Origin: Stieleria varia | Lineage (GTDB): Bacteria > Planctomycetota > Planctomycetia > Pirellulales > Pirellulaceae | NCBI RefSeq assembly: GCF_038443385.1 | Contig: NZ_CP151726.1 | Location: forward strand, 3,162,001 to 3,226,000 | Reading direction: 5' to 3' | DNA: 64,000 nt | Shown here: positions 51,155-60,567 of the stretch, piece by piece | Numbering within the stretch: position 1 is the stretch's first letter | How the letters are laid out: each line of letters starts with the position of its first letter | Position numbers and translations under genes: made by a program | The notes under the pieces: generated by a model | Seen by the model: only the letters and a program-made list of their open reading frames with translations | What the model was told of the DNA's origin: nothing | Databases searched by the model: none

Positions 51155-52744
51155 ATGAACAAAATCCTCGGCATCCTGGGCCTGTTGATCTTTATCTGTC
51201 TCTCAACCGCATTGTTGAGTGAACAGTTCGTTTCCAGCCGCAACATCTCCAACACGACCAACTGGTCGGCACTCTTTGGCGTACTGAGCATCGGAGCCGC
51301 ATTCGTCATCATCACCGGAGGCATTGATCTTTCGATCGGTTCGGTTGTCGGATTGACGGGCTGCTTGTTGCCGATGTTCATCGTCGATTTTGGTTTACCG
51401 ATACCCGTCACCTTGTGTTTGGTGATGCTGATAGCGGCGGTCATCGGATTGATACACGGATTGTTGATCACGCGAATGCAATTGCAGCCCTTTGTGGTCA
51501 CCCTCTGCGGCTTGCTGATCTATCGCGGTGTTGCTCGATGGCTGACCGATGACCAAACGCTTGGCTTGGGCAGCAGCTATGACGATGGTTTGCGTCTACT
51601 GGCCAACGGCAAGCCGATCGGCTGGCCGACTTTGATCCTGGCCGTCGGCGTTGCCGTGATCGCATGGGGGGTGTGGCAGGGCTGGCGACAACGTAACAGT
51701 GCGGCACCTGACGCTTCCGAGACAACGTCGACTTCAATGACCGGCATGCTGGGCACCCTCGTCACACTGGGCTGCGGTGGCCTGTTGGTCTTGTCGGGCA
51801 TGTTGAACGAGTCCAGCATGAGAATGATCGGGTGGGGAATTTTCGTTCCCGCCGTGCTTGCTTTCGTCGCGTTTGGGATCATGTCCCAGCCCCCCAGGAT
51901 GGTCAAACCACTGATCGGATTGGCGATCGCCGGCGTGTTGCTGTTCGTGTTTGGTGGCAAGGTCGCGCCGATGTTTAACCAGATCAGCCAAAGTGATACG
52001 TGGCAGGTCGGAATCATGACCGTGACGGGCAAGTGGCTGCAGACGTTGATCATGGTCAGCGTCTTTCTGGCCGTCGGGGCGTTCATGGGAGCTGCCGGGG
52101 CGGTGCTCAACGCCGGGGCGACGGTTAGCCCGACGGCCAAAGCCCTGCTGCCGCTGGTGGTCGTCTCTAGCATGATCGGACTGCTGGGATTCACGGAGCT
52201 GCTGCAGACCAGGGTGCCCTCAACCATGCTGATCTTGATCGCCTTGGCCATTGCGGCGGCGATTTTTCTGAATCGAACCATTTACGGTCGATACCTGCTG
52301 GCGATGGGGCGAAACGAAGAAGCCGCCCAGTACAGCGGGATCAATACCAAACGTATGACCGTCCTGGCTTACGTGATCTGCTCCATGACCGCCGGCTTGG
52401 GAGGGATCCTGTTTTCCCTCGATATCAATTCTGTACAACCGTCCGAGTTTGGCAATTTCTATGAGCTTTATGCCATCGCGGCAGCCGTGCTCGGTGGTTG
52501 CAGCTTGCGAGGCGGCGAAGGCAGCATTTTGGGCGTTGTCATCGGAGCCGCCGTCATGCGGGTGCTCTACAACGCGATCAGTATCCTCGGGATCAGCACG
52601 AAACTGGAATTTGCGATCATTGGTCTGGTGATTTTGATCGGCGTGATCGCTGACGTGATGGTCAAGCGGGTTGTGGCAAAGAGGGCAGCGCTGGCAGACG
52701 CGGCAGCTTTGGAAACGGAACGGGCCGCCGCGGCGGCGTCCTAG
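51155..52744 (+). CDS. sugar ABC transporter permease, enlarged
   Basis: The 529-residue integral membrane protein of the RbsC/XylH type carries the expected signatures: GGIDLSIGSVVGLTG near the N-terminus and YAIAAAVLGGCSLRGGEGS in the second half. Typical permeases have 320-340 residues. Here a stretch of roughly 150-190 residues in the middle (about residues 155-340) holds several additional hydrophobic segments (LVTLGCGGLLVLSGML, IFVPAVLAFVAFGIM, LIGLAIAGVLLFVFGG). The extended form is known from XylH-like proteins of some bacteria. ATG 51155 starts 2 bases after the ATPase stop; TTG 51149 is an alternative. It ends the operon. Confidence 0.93.
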   Translation: MNKILGILGLLIFICLSTALLSEQFVSSRNISNTTNWSALFGVLSIGAAFVIITGGIDLSIGSVVGLTGCLLPMFIVDFGLPIPVTLCLVMLIAAVIGLIHGLLITRMQLQPFVVTLCGLLIYRGVARWLTDDQTLGLGSSYDDGLRLLANGKPIGWPTLILAVGVAVIAWGVWQGWRQRNSAAPDASETTSTSMTGMLGTLVTLGCGGLLVLSGMLNESSMRMIGWGIFVPAVLAFVAFGIMSQPPRMVKPLIGLAIAGVLLFVFGGKVAPMFNQISQSDTWQVGIMTVTGKWLQTLIMVSVFLAVGAFMGAAGAVLNAGATVSPTAKALLPLVVVSSMIGLLGFTELLQTRVPSTMLILIALAIAAAIFLNRTIYGRYLLAMGRNEEAAQYSGINTKRMTVLAYVICSMTAGLGGILFSLDINSVQPSEFGNFYELYAIAAAVLGGCSLRGGEGSILGVVIGAAVMRVLYNAISILGISTKLEFAIIGLVILIGVIADVMVKRVVAKRAALADAAALETERAAAAAS

Positions 52745-52842
52745 AAAATCGGGCTCCCGCCATGCCCCTTTGATGAAAACATCACACAGAACCACAAAAA
52801 CGACTCGTGGTTATTTTTCTGCCTTAAGGGTAGACTTTCTAA

Positions 52843-54093
52843 ATGAACGAAAAGAAACAAGACGCGGCAACCGGGACGTTTGCCGAAATGGAGCTCTCCC
52901 CGGTGATGTACCGGGCGCTAGAAAAAGCCGGATTCACGGCACCGTCCCCCATTCAATCTGCCCTCATCCCCCACGCGCTCGATGGTATCGACGTGATCGG
53001 GCAAGCCAGGACGGGAACCGGCAAGACGGCGGCATTCGCCATCCCGATCCTGGAACAGCTTGATTCTCTGGACAACTGTCGCGACCCCCAAGCGATCATC
53101 CTGGTGCCGACCCGTGAGCTGGCCGATCAGGTGGGCGAGGAAGCCAAGCGGTTGGCCTACGGGGTCCCCACCGAGATCGCGGTCCTGGCAGGCGGACGAA
53201 ACATTCGCACCCAATTGAGGCAACTGGAAAACGGCGTCCAAGTCGTTGTCGGCACCCCCGGTCGAGTCCACGATCACTTGCAACGCCGCTCGCTGCGTAC
53301 CGGTGACGTTTGGTGCGTGGTGCTGGATGAAGCCGACCGGATGTTGGACATCGGTTTCCGGCCTCAGATCGAACGCATCTTGCGCAAGTGCCCCACGGAT
53401 CGTCAAACCCTGCTGCTCTCGGCGACCTTGCCGACCACGGTTCGCAAGCTTGCCGAATCGTACATGCACGACCCATTGGTCATCGACTGCAGCAAACAAG
53501 GCATGTCGGTCGAAACGATCGAACAACGTTACTTCACCGTCGAGCCCGATCGCAAACGCGACCTTGTGCGGCTGTTGTTGCTCCGGGAACAGCCCGATCA
53601 AGCGATCGTGTTTTGCCGAACTCGCCGCGGGACTGACAAACTGTACCGAGAACTTTCCAAAACCTTCCCCTCCTGCGGCAGCATGCACGGCGACATGCAG
53701 CAACGCGAACGCGATCGCGTCCTGCAACGCTTGCGTGACGGCGATCTACAGATCTTGGTCGCCACCGATGTGGTCGGTCGCGGAATCGACATCAGCACGA
53801 TCTCGCACATCGTCAACTTCGACGTGCCCGAGGACTGTGACGACTACGTCCACCGCGTAGGACGAACCGGGCGGATGGGACGCGACGGCATCGCATTCAC
53901 TTTCGTCTCGCCCGGCCAAGGAGACTTCTTGACGAACATCGAACACCGCATCAACAAATTGTTGATCAAAGATTCGATCGAAGGATTCGAGACGGTGACG
54001 TTGAAACCGGTCGAAGAAGAAGTCGCGGATGAGCCCGTCGTGCGAAAAATGCTCAACCCGATGCACCGCAAAGTCTCCCGCCGCCGCCGCTAA
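52843..54093 (+). CDS. DEAD-box RNA helicase (RhlE type)
   Basis: The 416-residue ATP-dependent RNA helicase has all motifs in order: Q motif region FTAPSPIQSALIP, motif I ARTGTGKT, Ia VPTRELA, GG, TPGR, II DEAD, III SAT, IV IVFCRTRRG, V ATDVVGRGID and VI HRVGRTGRMG. The C-terminus is short and basic (HRKVSRRRR), as in RhlE-like members that remodel ribosomal or mRNA structures. The start ATG 52843 has no clear Shine-Dalgarno, but an AAGGG lies 12 bases upstream. It is 98 bases from the ABC operon and followed by repeat arrays. Confidence 0.95.
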   Translation: MNEKKQDAATGTFAEMELSPVMYRALEKAGFTAPSPIQSALIPHALDGIDVIGQARTGTGKTAAFAIPILEQLDSLDNCRDPQAIILVPTRELADQVGEEAKRLAYGVPTEIAVLAGGRNIRTQLRQLENGVQVVVGTPGRVHDHLQRRSLRTGDVWCVVLDEADRMLDIGFRPQIERILRKCPTDRQTLLLSATLPTTVRKLAESYMHDPLVIDCSKQGMSVETIEQRYFTVEPDRKRDLVRLLLLREQPDQAIVFCRTRRGTDKLYRELSKTFPSCGSMHGDMQQRERDRVLQRLRDGDLQILVATDVVGRGIDISTISHIVNFDVPEDCDDYVHRVGRTGRMGRDGIAFTFVSPGQGDFLTNIEHRINKLLIKDSIEGFETVTLKPVEEEVADEPVVRKMLNPMHRKVSRRRR

Positions 54094-54102
54094 AGTCGAA
54101 AG

Positions 54103-54182
54103 TCACGTAGTCGCGTCTCTCCGAGACGTGAAACAATAGTCGCTCGACTTTCCAAGTCGATAGCGAGCCTCGCCAAACGTCC
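54103..54182. repeat. GAGACGCG hairpin plus half copy of the paired mini-hairpin repeat
   Basis: CGTCTCtccGAGACG is directly followed by the right half of the element seen at 3753 (CGACTTTCCAAGTCGATAGCG). The left arm is missing. It begins 9 bases after the helicase stop codon. Confidence 0.75.
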
Positions 54183-54223
54183 GGCAAGTGTCATCTCTCC
54201 GGCGCGTCCAATCTCAGGTAGGT

Positions 54224-54570
54224 CAAGATCCCGACAGGGATCACAGACGGTAGCCGTGGGTCGCCGAAGGCGCACCCACGGTTAGACCATCTTGGACCAC
54301 TTCGTGGTCATGCATTTCAAGATCCCGACAGGGATCACAGACGGTAGCCGTGGGTCGCCGAAGGCGCACCCACGGTTAGACCGGTCAGAGGGGCGATCTC
54401 TGCGACCCCTGTCGGGGTCGGTTCGTTTTTGGTGAACCGGACCGGCGGTGATCGCTACGCTCTACCGCCGGCTACCATCTCTGACCACTTCGTGGTCATG
54501 CATTTCAAGATCCCGACAGGGATCACAGACGGTAGCCGTGGGTCGCCGAAGGCGCACCCACGGTCAGACG
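54224..54570. repeat. REP-type palindromic array upstream of the tyrosine transposase
   Basis: Three 65-bp units start at 54224, 54318 and 54506. Each contains GATCCCgacaGGGATC and the hairpin CCGTGGGT-x12-ACCCACGG. Between the second and third lies a block (about 54383-54505) with GACCCCtgtcGGGGTC, CCGGCGGT...ACCGCCGG and GACCACttcGTGGTC hairpins. The block plus third unit recurs in the same orientation at 55137-55335. Confidence 0.92.
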
Positions 54571-54654
54571 GACGCATTCACGTTCGACCGCGAAGCGGTC
54601 GCAGATTTGGTACGTTGGCAGTTTTCCCGATTGAGATCAGATGAGGATGAAAAC

Positions 54655-55098
54655 ATGTCGACGTACCATTCGATTCACTTTCATATCGTATTCTCGACCA
54701 AACATCGAAAGCCTTGGATCGAGGAAGAATGGATAGAAGATTTTCATAGCTACATTGGAGGAACCATCAAAGGACTCGGCGCAATTCCATTGAAGGTCGG
54801 AGGCGTTGCCGATCACGTCCATTTGCTGGTGGGGTGCAAGACGACGCACAGACCATGCGACTTGGTGCGTGAGATCAAGAAAGCCGCAACCGCTTGGGTC
54901 CACAGTGAGATCGGGTTCATGCCATTTGTATGGCAAGACGGATATGCAATATTCTCGGTAAGCCCTGACGCGTGTTCGACCGTGAGTCGATACATCGAAA
55001 ACCAAAAGGAGCATCATCGCAAGATGACGTTTCTGGAAGAGTTGGTCGAGATCCTCAAGCTTGCAGGCATTGAATTTGATCCGCAGTACCTTGAGTAA
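54655..55098 (+). mobile_element. IS200-like REP-associated tyrosine (Y1) transposase gene
   Basis: The 147-residue Y1 transposase processes single-stranded DNA hairpins. The HUH metal motif is His54-Val-His56 in DHVHLL. The nucleophile is Tyr113 in YIENQKEHH, with Gln117 nearby as in the TnpA family. Size matches the domain alone, without accessory TnpB. ATG 54655 has AGGA 8 bases upstream; the frame stays open to 54448 through the repeats, so the longer form is rejected. It is flanked on both sides by palindromic arrays (54224-54570 and 55137-55335), the hallmark of a REP-associated transposase. It appears intact. Whether it still mobilises REP sequences is unknown. Confidence 0.92.
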
Positions 55099-55136
55099 TC
55101 AGTGACGTCGGCTTTGGGTTGCGTCAGCGAATCCGA

Positions 55137-55335
55137 TAGCCGGTCAGACAGGCGATCTCTGCGACCCCTGTCGGGGTCGGTTCGTCTTTGGTGAACCGGA
55201 CCGGCGGTGATCGCTACGCTCTACCGCCGGCTACCATCTATGACCACTTCGTGGTCATGCGCTGTATGACATCAAGATCCCGACAGGGATCACAGACGGT
55301 AGCCGTGGGTCGCCGAAGGCGCACCCACGGTCAAC
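55137..55335. repeat. REP-type palindromic array downstream of the tyrosine transposase
   Basis: Direct near-identical copy of about 54378-54570 (GACCCC hairpin block, CCGGCGGT hairpin, GACCAC hairpin, then one GATCCC/CCGTGGGT unit at 55273-55335). It ends exactly at the stop codon of the SLC13-type transporter gene. Confidence 0.92.
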
Positions 55336-56724
55336 CTAACCTGCAAAGTTCCACAGGCAGATCGCCGTCACGACCACGACGCCGATCAAGTTCAAGACGA
55401 ATCCTTCGCGGGCCATCGTTTTGATCGTCAACTGTTCGCTGCCGAACATGATCGCGTTGGGTGGCGTTGCCACGGGCAGCATGAACGCGAAGCTGCAACT
55501 GATCGTGGCCGGCACCATGATCAAACGCGGATCAAGCTTCGCTGATACCGCAGCCAACGCCAGCACGGGCAACAGCAGCGTTGCCGTCGCCGTGTTGCTG
55601 GTGACTTCCGTCAAAAAGGTAACGGCTAGGCATAGACCTGCGATCATCAAGACGACCGGGACGCTCGCCAGCCCCGAAAGAGAATCCCGCAGCATATCGC
55701 TCAATCCTGATTCCGTGAACGCTTCTGCAATCGCGATCCCACCGCCATAGAGAATCAGGATTCCCCAGGGGATCTTCACCGCGCTCGGCCAGTCCAACAG
55801 CATCTCTCGCTTTCCATCGGCGTTGGTGTTTCCGTTAGGCAAAAAGTGCATCGCGACGGCGGCCAACAGTGCGACGCTGGCGTCATTCGCATTGGGCAAC
55901 CCCAACCAGTAACTCCAACCATATTCTTCACCACCACGGGTGATCCACAACAACGCGGTGACCGCGAAAACTGCCAGCGTGCGTACTTCTTCCGTTCGCC
56001 ATTGCCCCACCGTGGGCAACTCGATTTGTGTCTTGGTCTTGATCCCTCGCGTTAACCAGAGTCCCGCTATCGGGATCATCACCACCACGATCGGCAACGC
56101 CCAGCTCATCCACTGCAGGAACGTCGGTTCCGATCCGGTCAGCTTGGTGTAATGCTTCATGAAAACCAGATTGGGAGGCGTCCCGACGGGTGTGCCGATA
56201 CCGCCGATGCTGGACGCGTACGCGACGCCGAGCAGCAAGCTGGTTCGCAACGCGACATCGGACGTTTTGTCGGCAACCGCCATCACAATCGGCAACATCA
56301 TCAACGCGGTGGCGGCGTTACTGATCCACATGCTCAACACGGCCGATGCGGTCATGAAGCCGAACACGAGTGATCGGCCGCCACCACCGAACGCGTTCAC
56401 CATGCTCAATGCCAATCGCCGGTGCGTGTTGCTTTTCTCCATCGCGACCGACAGCATGAAACCGCCCAGCATCAACAGCACCAGCGGGCTGCCGTACGAT
56501 TGACCGATTTGATCGGTGGTCAATACACCAACCGCCGGAAAGATCGCGAGCGGTATCAATGAAGTCGCTGCGATCGGGATCGGCTCAAAAATCCACCAGA
56601 GCGCACACAACGTCACCACGCCAGCCGTCCAAGCAACCTTGGGGTCCGACCCCGTCGCGAACAACGCGGTCCCGACGGCGATCGCAACCACGAGCCCACC
56701 GAACAACGCAAATGTTTTTAGCAT
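55336..56724 (-). CDS. SLC13/DASS-family sodium:anion symporter
   Basis: The 462-residue membrane protein has about eleven hydrophobic segments. The two SNT motifs that bind sodium and carboxylate are visible in pseudo-repeat form: WISNAATALMMLPI (about residue 135) and TSNTATATLLLPV (about 385). Family landmarks LLMLGGFMLSVAMEKSNTHRR and VGTPPN are present. Members import dicarboxylates, citrate, sulfate or related anions; the exact anion cannot be told from the sequence. It stands alone, with its 3' end directly against the REP array, and lies on the same strand as and downstream of the phosphosugar mutase gene. Confidence 0.92.
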   Translation of the reverse strand: MLKTFALFGGLVVAIAVGTALFATGSDPKVAWTAGVVTLCALWWIFEPIPIAATSLIPLAIFPAVGVLTTDQIGQSYGSPLVLLMLGGFMLSVAMEKSNTHRRLALSMVNAFGGGGRSLVFGFMTASAVLSMWISNAATALMMLPIVMAVADKTSDVALRTSLLLGVAYASSIGGIGTPVGTPPNLVFMKHYTKLTGSEPTFLQWMSWALPIVVVMIPIAGLWLTRGIKTKTQIELPTVGQWRTEEVRTLAVFAVTALLWITRGGEEYGWSYWLGLPNANDASVALLAAVAMHFLPNGNTNADGKREMLLDWPSAVKIPWGILILYGGGIAIAEAFTESGLSDMLRDSLSGLASVPVVLMIAGLCLAVTFLTEVTSNTATATLLLPVLALAAVSAKLDPRLIMVPATISCSFAFMLPVATPPNAIMFGSEQLTIKTMAREGFVLNLIGVVVVTAICLWNFAG

Positions 56725-56847
56725 TTCGGGGAGCCTGAGACGGTGGGAGAAAAGTGTGGAGGGAGAAGTGCCAACAACCTGAGGAGCGCCGCACTAGGAC
56801 GCACGCAAAGTTTGACCAGTTTAGCCTTGCAGCCTGTTGGTTTAGTC

Positions 56848-56907
56848 GTAGGTTGGCCACTCTTGGCCGACACTGCATAATCAGACGGGCAGAAGTGCCC
56901 ATCCTAC
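56848..56907. repeat. degenerate GGGCACTCTTGCCC-type inverted repeat
   Basis: GTAGG...CCTAC termini enclose GGCCACTCTTGGCC and GGGCAGAAGTGCCC. It is a diverged relative of 60924-60979 and lies in the gap before the transporter gene, which holds no gene. Confidence 0.65.
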
Positions 56908-56995
56908 AGTCTTTCCATTCCCAACAGGGACTAAATCAACAAGCCGCTTACGCGTCGCGGCTCACTATCTCAACAGCCCGCGTGCCATATGTGGC

Positions 56996-58828
56996 TCAGC
57001 TATTTGCTTTGGCAAATGCTCGCATGTCAGCTTCCAACGCCTCCAGCCGTGCGGTCAGTTCTGCTTCCGCTGCGTCCAAATCTTGCGAACGATCCGTCGG
57101 CAGTCGAGTGAACACATACAGTTTGATTTTCGGCTCCGTGCCGCTGGGGCGTGCCGCGACGTAGTTTCCTTCTTCGGCCAGATCCATGATGATCAAATTG
57201 CCCACGGGGTCGCCCAGCGGAGTCGACTCTCCGGTCGCCGTATCGGTGGCTGTGCTATTGAGGTAATCGCGAATTCGACTGACGGGGATCCCGGCGAGCG
57301 ATTTTGGAGGCGACTCGCGAAACGCTCTCATCAAACGTTGCATCGCCGCCATCCCTTCGCTGCCTTCCATGAACAGATTGATCAGGTATTCCTTGTGATA
57401 GCCGTGCTGACGATACAAATCGGCGAGATACTCGTGCATCGAAACCCCGTTGGCCTTCAACTCGGCTGCCAACTCGCTTAGCAACATGCATGCCACCGCG
57501 CCGTCTTTGTCACGCGCGTATTGGCCGACAAGGTACCCGTGGGACTCTTCGGTTCCGAACACAAACTTATCCGGTCCTTCCTTGTCCATCGTCTCAGCGA
57601 TGTACTTGAATCCGACCAACAAATCGCCTACGCAGCGTACGCCGTGCGACTGTGCGATTCGACGAGTCAGCTCTGTCGTGACCAATGTCTTGATCACGTA
57701 GTGTTCCGGCGACAGGGTGCCTTGCGCGGCTCGTTTGCCCAGAACGTACTCGGCCAACACCGCGCCGATCTGATTTCCATTGAGAGTTCCCCACGGTCCA
57801 GAGGTATCCGCCGTCAAGGGAGCAGCGACGCCGAGACGATCGCAATCAGGATCGGTCGCCAAGATGACATCGAATCCGTTGCTCTGAGCGTACTCGATCG
57901 GCTTTTCAAAAACGGCTTGGTTCTCGGGGTTGGAGACGTGTCCGGGGACGTTGGGAAAGTCACCGCTCTTTTCCTCGTGCGGTCCGTAAACTTCGACTTG
58001 CTCAAATCCATCCTTGGCCAACAACGGCACCACGGCTTCGGCGCCCACGCCGTGCAGCGGGGTGTACAAGATTTTGACATCACGAGGCCCGGGAAACGCA
58101 CACTGCGAAGCGACTTCCACGAACGCCTTGTCGATCTCATCGGTGATGATTTCAACCAAGCCCTCTGCCATCGCTTTGTCAAAGGGCATGACTCGGATTT
58201 CTTGGCAACTCATCACGCGATCGATGATCGCTTTGTCGTGCGGCGGCAAGACTTGAGCGCCGCTGGACCAGTAGACTTTTACGGCGTTGTCGCTGGGCGG
58301 ATTGTGACTGGCGGTGACCATGATGCCGCAATCACAGCTCTTGTATCGCACGGCGTAGGAAAGTTGAGGCGTGGCCCGGTAATCATCCAAAAAATAAACC
58401 TTGATCCCGGCGGCAGCCATGATGCCGGCACACAGTTCGGCAAAATGGCGAGATTTGTGACGGGTGTCGTAGGCGATCGCACAGGAAAGTGGTTTCACGC
58501 TGTCCCCGTGATAGGCCACCACGTAATCGGCCAATCCTTGGGCGCTCTCTCCGATCGTTCGGTCGTTGATCGCGTTGGACCCGATCGGATACATGCGTCC
58601 TCGGCGTCCACCGGTTCCGAAGGGAATGATGGTCCAAAACGCATCGTCCAGAGCCTGCCATTTCTCCTCACGCACGTGAGCCGCGGTCTCGTCTCGATAG
58701 CCCGAGTAACGATCTTCCGTCAGCCAGCAGCGAATATTTTCGGCGGCTGTTTTGCTCAATTTGCCTTCGGCGGCGGCCTTCGTTACATCGTCCAAAACGT
58801 TCTGGATGTCGGAATCCGAGCTGGTCAT
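56996..58828 (-). CDS. alpha-D-phosphohexomutase (PgcA-type phosphoglucomutase/phosphomannomutase)
   Basis: The 610-residue cytoplasmic enzyme interconverts hexose 1- and 6-phosphates. The catalytic phosphoserine is in TASHNPPSDNAVK, the magnesium loop is DPDCDRLG, and the sugar-binding loop is GTEESHG. The phosphate-binding C-terminal loop is RPSGTEPKIKLY. The extra length compared with 450-residue mutases is typical of PgcA-like long forms. ATG 58828 is preferred over the in-frame ATG at 58849. A second, shorter mutase of the same superfamily is encoded divergently 398 bases away, an unusual pairing. The gap between them holds a 26-bp inverted repeat. Confidence 0.94.
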   Translation of the reverse strand: MTSSDSDIQNVLDDVTKAAAEGKLSKTAAENIRCWLTEDRYSGYRDETAAHVREEKWQALDDAFWTIIPFGTGGRRGRMYPIGSNAINDRTIGESAQGLADYVVAYHGDSVKPLSCAIAYDTRHKSRHFAELCAGIMAAAGIKVYFLDDYRATPQLSYAVRYKSCDCGIMVTASHNPPSDNAVKVYWSSGAQVLPPHDKAIIDRVMSCQEIRVMPFDKAMAEGLVEIITDEIDKAFVEVASQCAFPGPRDVKILYTPLHGVGAEAVVPLLAKDGFEQVEVYGPHEEKSGDFPNVPGHVSNPENQAVFEKPIEYAQSNGFDVILATDPDCDRLGVAAPLTADTSGPWGTLNGNQIGAVLAEYVLGKRAAQGTLSPEHYVIKTLVTTELTRRIAQSHGVRCVGDLLVGFKYIAETMDKEGPDKFVFGTEESHGYLVGQYARDKDGAVACMLLSELAAELKANGVSMHEYLADLYRQHGYHKEYLINLFMEGSEGMAAMQRLMRAFRESPPKSLAGIPVSRIRDYLNSTATDTATGESTPLGDPVGNLIIMDLAEEGNYVAARPSGTEPKIKLYVFTRLPTDRSQDLDAAEAELTARLEALEADMRAFAKANS

Positions 58829-58971
58829 GAGTCTTACCGAGGGTTTCAAAATGAAGTGAGAGAGAGTGTGTGTCGGCGGCCTATTCTATTGGACGGTGGC
58901 TCCCAAAGACATGGCCCCCAACGACAGTCGCCCCATTGGGCAACGCTGGGAAGCATCCTGGCAGTCAATAA

Positions 58972-59037
58972 TACTAGCACGAAGCGCAAGCGAGTGAATT
59001 TGGCGACTCACTCACTCGCTTGCGCGTCGTGCTGGTA
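58972..59037. repeat. 26-bp inverted repeat (CGCAAGCGAG type)
   Basis: Arms 58972-58997 and 59012-59037 pair with two mismatches; the core is GCGCAAGCGAGTGA. It is related to the hairpin at 15399-15457 through the shared CGC/T-AAGCGAG core. The 398-base gap 58829-59226 has no gene. Confidence 0.85.
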
Positions 59038-59226
59038 TGTCCCGCGTTTCAGCAAGGAGACTGCGTCACAGCGTTGCCCAGTGGCTTCGAGCTCCATCGC
59101 GGCAACGGCACGTTTTTTTCCTGGGCTTGCGTTTGAAAGGGAAATATTCGACGCTCGGCAGTCTTGGGATGCGTTCAACCACCGCGACCAATTGGAACAC
59201 ACTCTTCTCAATCACTGTCAGTTTTC

Positions 59227-60567
59227 ATGAGCGAATTGATCATCAGCGTCAGCGGCTTACGTGGCATCGTGGGCGAAACATTGACCCCCGACGTCGCCAG
59301 TCGCTTTGTCGCCGCGTTTGCCGGCAACATTCCGTCCGGACCCGTGATCGTCGCCCGCGACGGACGCAGTAGTGGACCGATGTTGAAACAAGCCATCATC
59401 GCAGCGTTGACCGCTTGCGGTCGTGACGTGATCGATGCCGACGTCGCGGCGACACCGACCGTCGGAGTGTTGGTTCAGACCCTTGGCGCAGCCGGCGCCG
59501 TGCAGATTTCGGCAAGCCACAATCCACCACCGTACAACGGAATCAAGTTGTTCGGCGGTGATGGTCGGGTTCTCAGCGCCGGAATTGGTGCCAAGATCCG
59601 GGATGCCTATCTCAGCGGCCATGCAGCATGGTGTGCGTTCGACGCCATTGGAAACGTTTCCACCCAGGCCGATCCTCACCAATCTCATCTCGACAAAGTG
59701 CTCGCGACGGTCGATGTCGCATCGATCCAGGCCGCGAAACATCGAGTTCTGATCGATAGCAACCACGGAGCAGGTAGCGTGCTCGGCGTGCGGTTGCTCG
59801 AGGCACTCGGTTGCACCGTGGTCGCCTTGGGGGACACGCCCGATGGACAGTTTGATCACGTCCCCGAACCCACCGCAGAAAACTTGACCGGCGTGGCCGC
59901 CAAAGTCCGTGAGGCGGGATGCGTAGTCGGATTCTGCCAAGATCCCGACGCAGATCGATTGGCATTGATCGATGCCGACGGGCGATATATCGGCGAAGAA
60001 TTCACGTTGGCGCTGTGCGTTCAACGTGCGATGCAACAGGATGCCACTCGCGGACCGATCGTGATCAATGGTGCCACGAGCGGGATGAGCGAACGCTTGG
60101 CTGCCGCTGCCGGCGTGGCGTCGTATCGCAGCGCGGTCGGTGAAGCCAACGTGGCGGACAAGATGATCGCAGTGGGTGCGACGTACGGCGGCGAAGGCAA
60201 CGGAGGGCCGATCGATCCACGTGTCGGCTATGTCCGTGACAGTTTTGTCGGCATGGCGCAAGTGCTGGACCTGATGACGAGCACGGGCAAGTCGTTGGCG
60301 GATCTGGCGGATGAATTGCCGAAGCTGCACATCCACAAATCCAAAGCCGGTTTATCGGCGGACAAGATGCCTCAGTGGTTTGCCGCGTTGCAAAAGCAGT
60401 ATCCCGATGCCGAGGTCGATCAAACCGATGGTCTTCGGTTGGCATGGCCGGACAAGTGGTTGCTGGTTCGCGGCAGCAACACCGAGCCGATCGTGCGAAT
60501 GATCGCGGAAGCAGAAAGTGAAACCGAAGCCGCCCAGCTCTGCCAAGTCGCCGCCAGCCTGCTCTAG
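59227..60567 (+). CDS. phosphoglucosamine mutase-like phosphohexomutase
   Basis: The 446-residue cytoplasmic enzyme has the length and motifs of GlmM-type mutases. The start is SVSGLRGIVGETLTPD, the catalytic Ser is in SASHNPPPYNGIK, the metal loop is DPDADRLAL, the sugar loop is GGEGNGGPI, and the phosphate loop is RGSNTEPIVRMI. GlmM converts glucosamine 6-phosphate to glucosamine 1-phosphate for peptidoglycan and lipopolysaccharide precursors. The sugar loop reads GEGNGG rather than GEQSGH, more like the archaeal/Bacteroidetes phosphomannomutase group, so substrate is uncertain. ATG 59227 is chosen because homology begins there. It is divergent from the long mutase. Confidence 0.93.
   Translation: MSELIISVSGLRGIVGETLTPDVASRFVAAFAGNIPSGPVIVARDGRSSGPMLKQAIIAALTACGRDVIDADVAATPTVGVLVQTLGAAGAVQISASHNPPPYNGIKLFGGDGRVLSAGIGAKIRDAYLSGHAAWCAFDAIGNVSTQADPHQSHLDKVLATVDVASIQAAKHRVLIDSNHGAGSVLGVRLLEALGCTVVALGDTPDGQFDHVPEPTAENLTGVAAKVREAGCVVGFCQDPDADRLALIDADGRYIGEEFTLALCVQRAMQQDATRGPIVINGATSGMSERLAAAAGVASYRSAVGEANVADKMIAVGATYGGEGNGGPIDPRVGYVRDSFVGMAQVLDLMTSTGKSLADLADELPKLHIHKSKAGLSADKMPQWFAALQKQYPDAEVDQTDGLRLAWPDKWLLVRGSNTEPIVRMIAEAESETEAAQLCQVAASLL

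Noticed and set aside
54224-54570. Possible CRISPR array because of regularly repeated units
   Set aside because: Units are 65 bp, palindromic and unevenly spaced, with no unique spacers of uniform length. They match REP sequences around a Y1 transposase.
54448-54654. Longer N-terminus for the Y1 transposase
   Set aside because: The extension is translated REP sequence; ATG 54655 has a ribosome site and matches family length.
57521-59230. Long open frame (569 residues) opposite the PgcA-type mutase
   Set aside because: It is antisense to a gene with intact catalytic motifs and has Arg/Asp/Gly-biased, low-homology sequence typical of a shadow frame in GC-rich DNA.
59257-60336. Open frame of 359 residues opposite the GlmM-like gene
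   Set aside because: Antisense shadow of a well-supported mutase; no recognisable domain.
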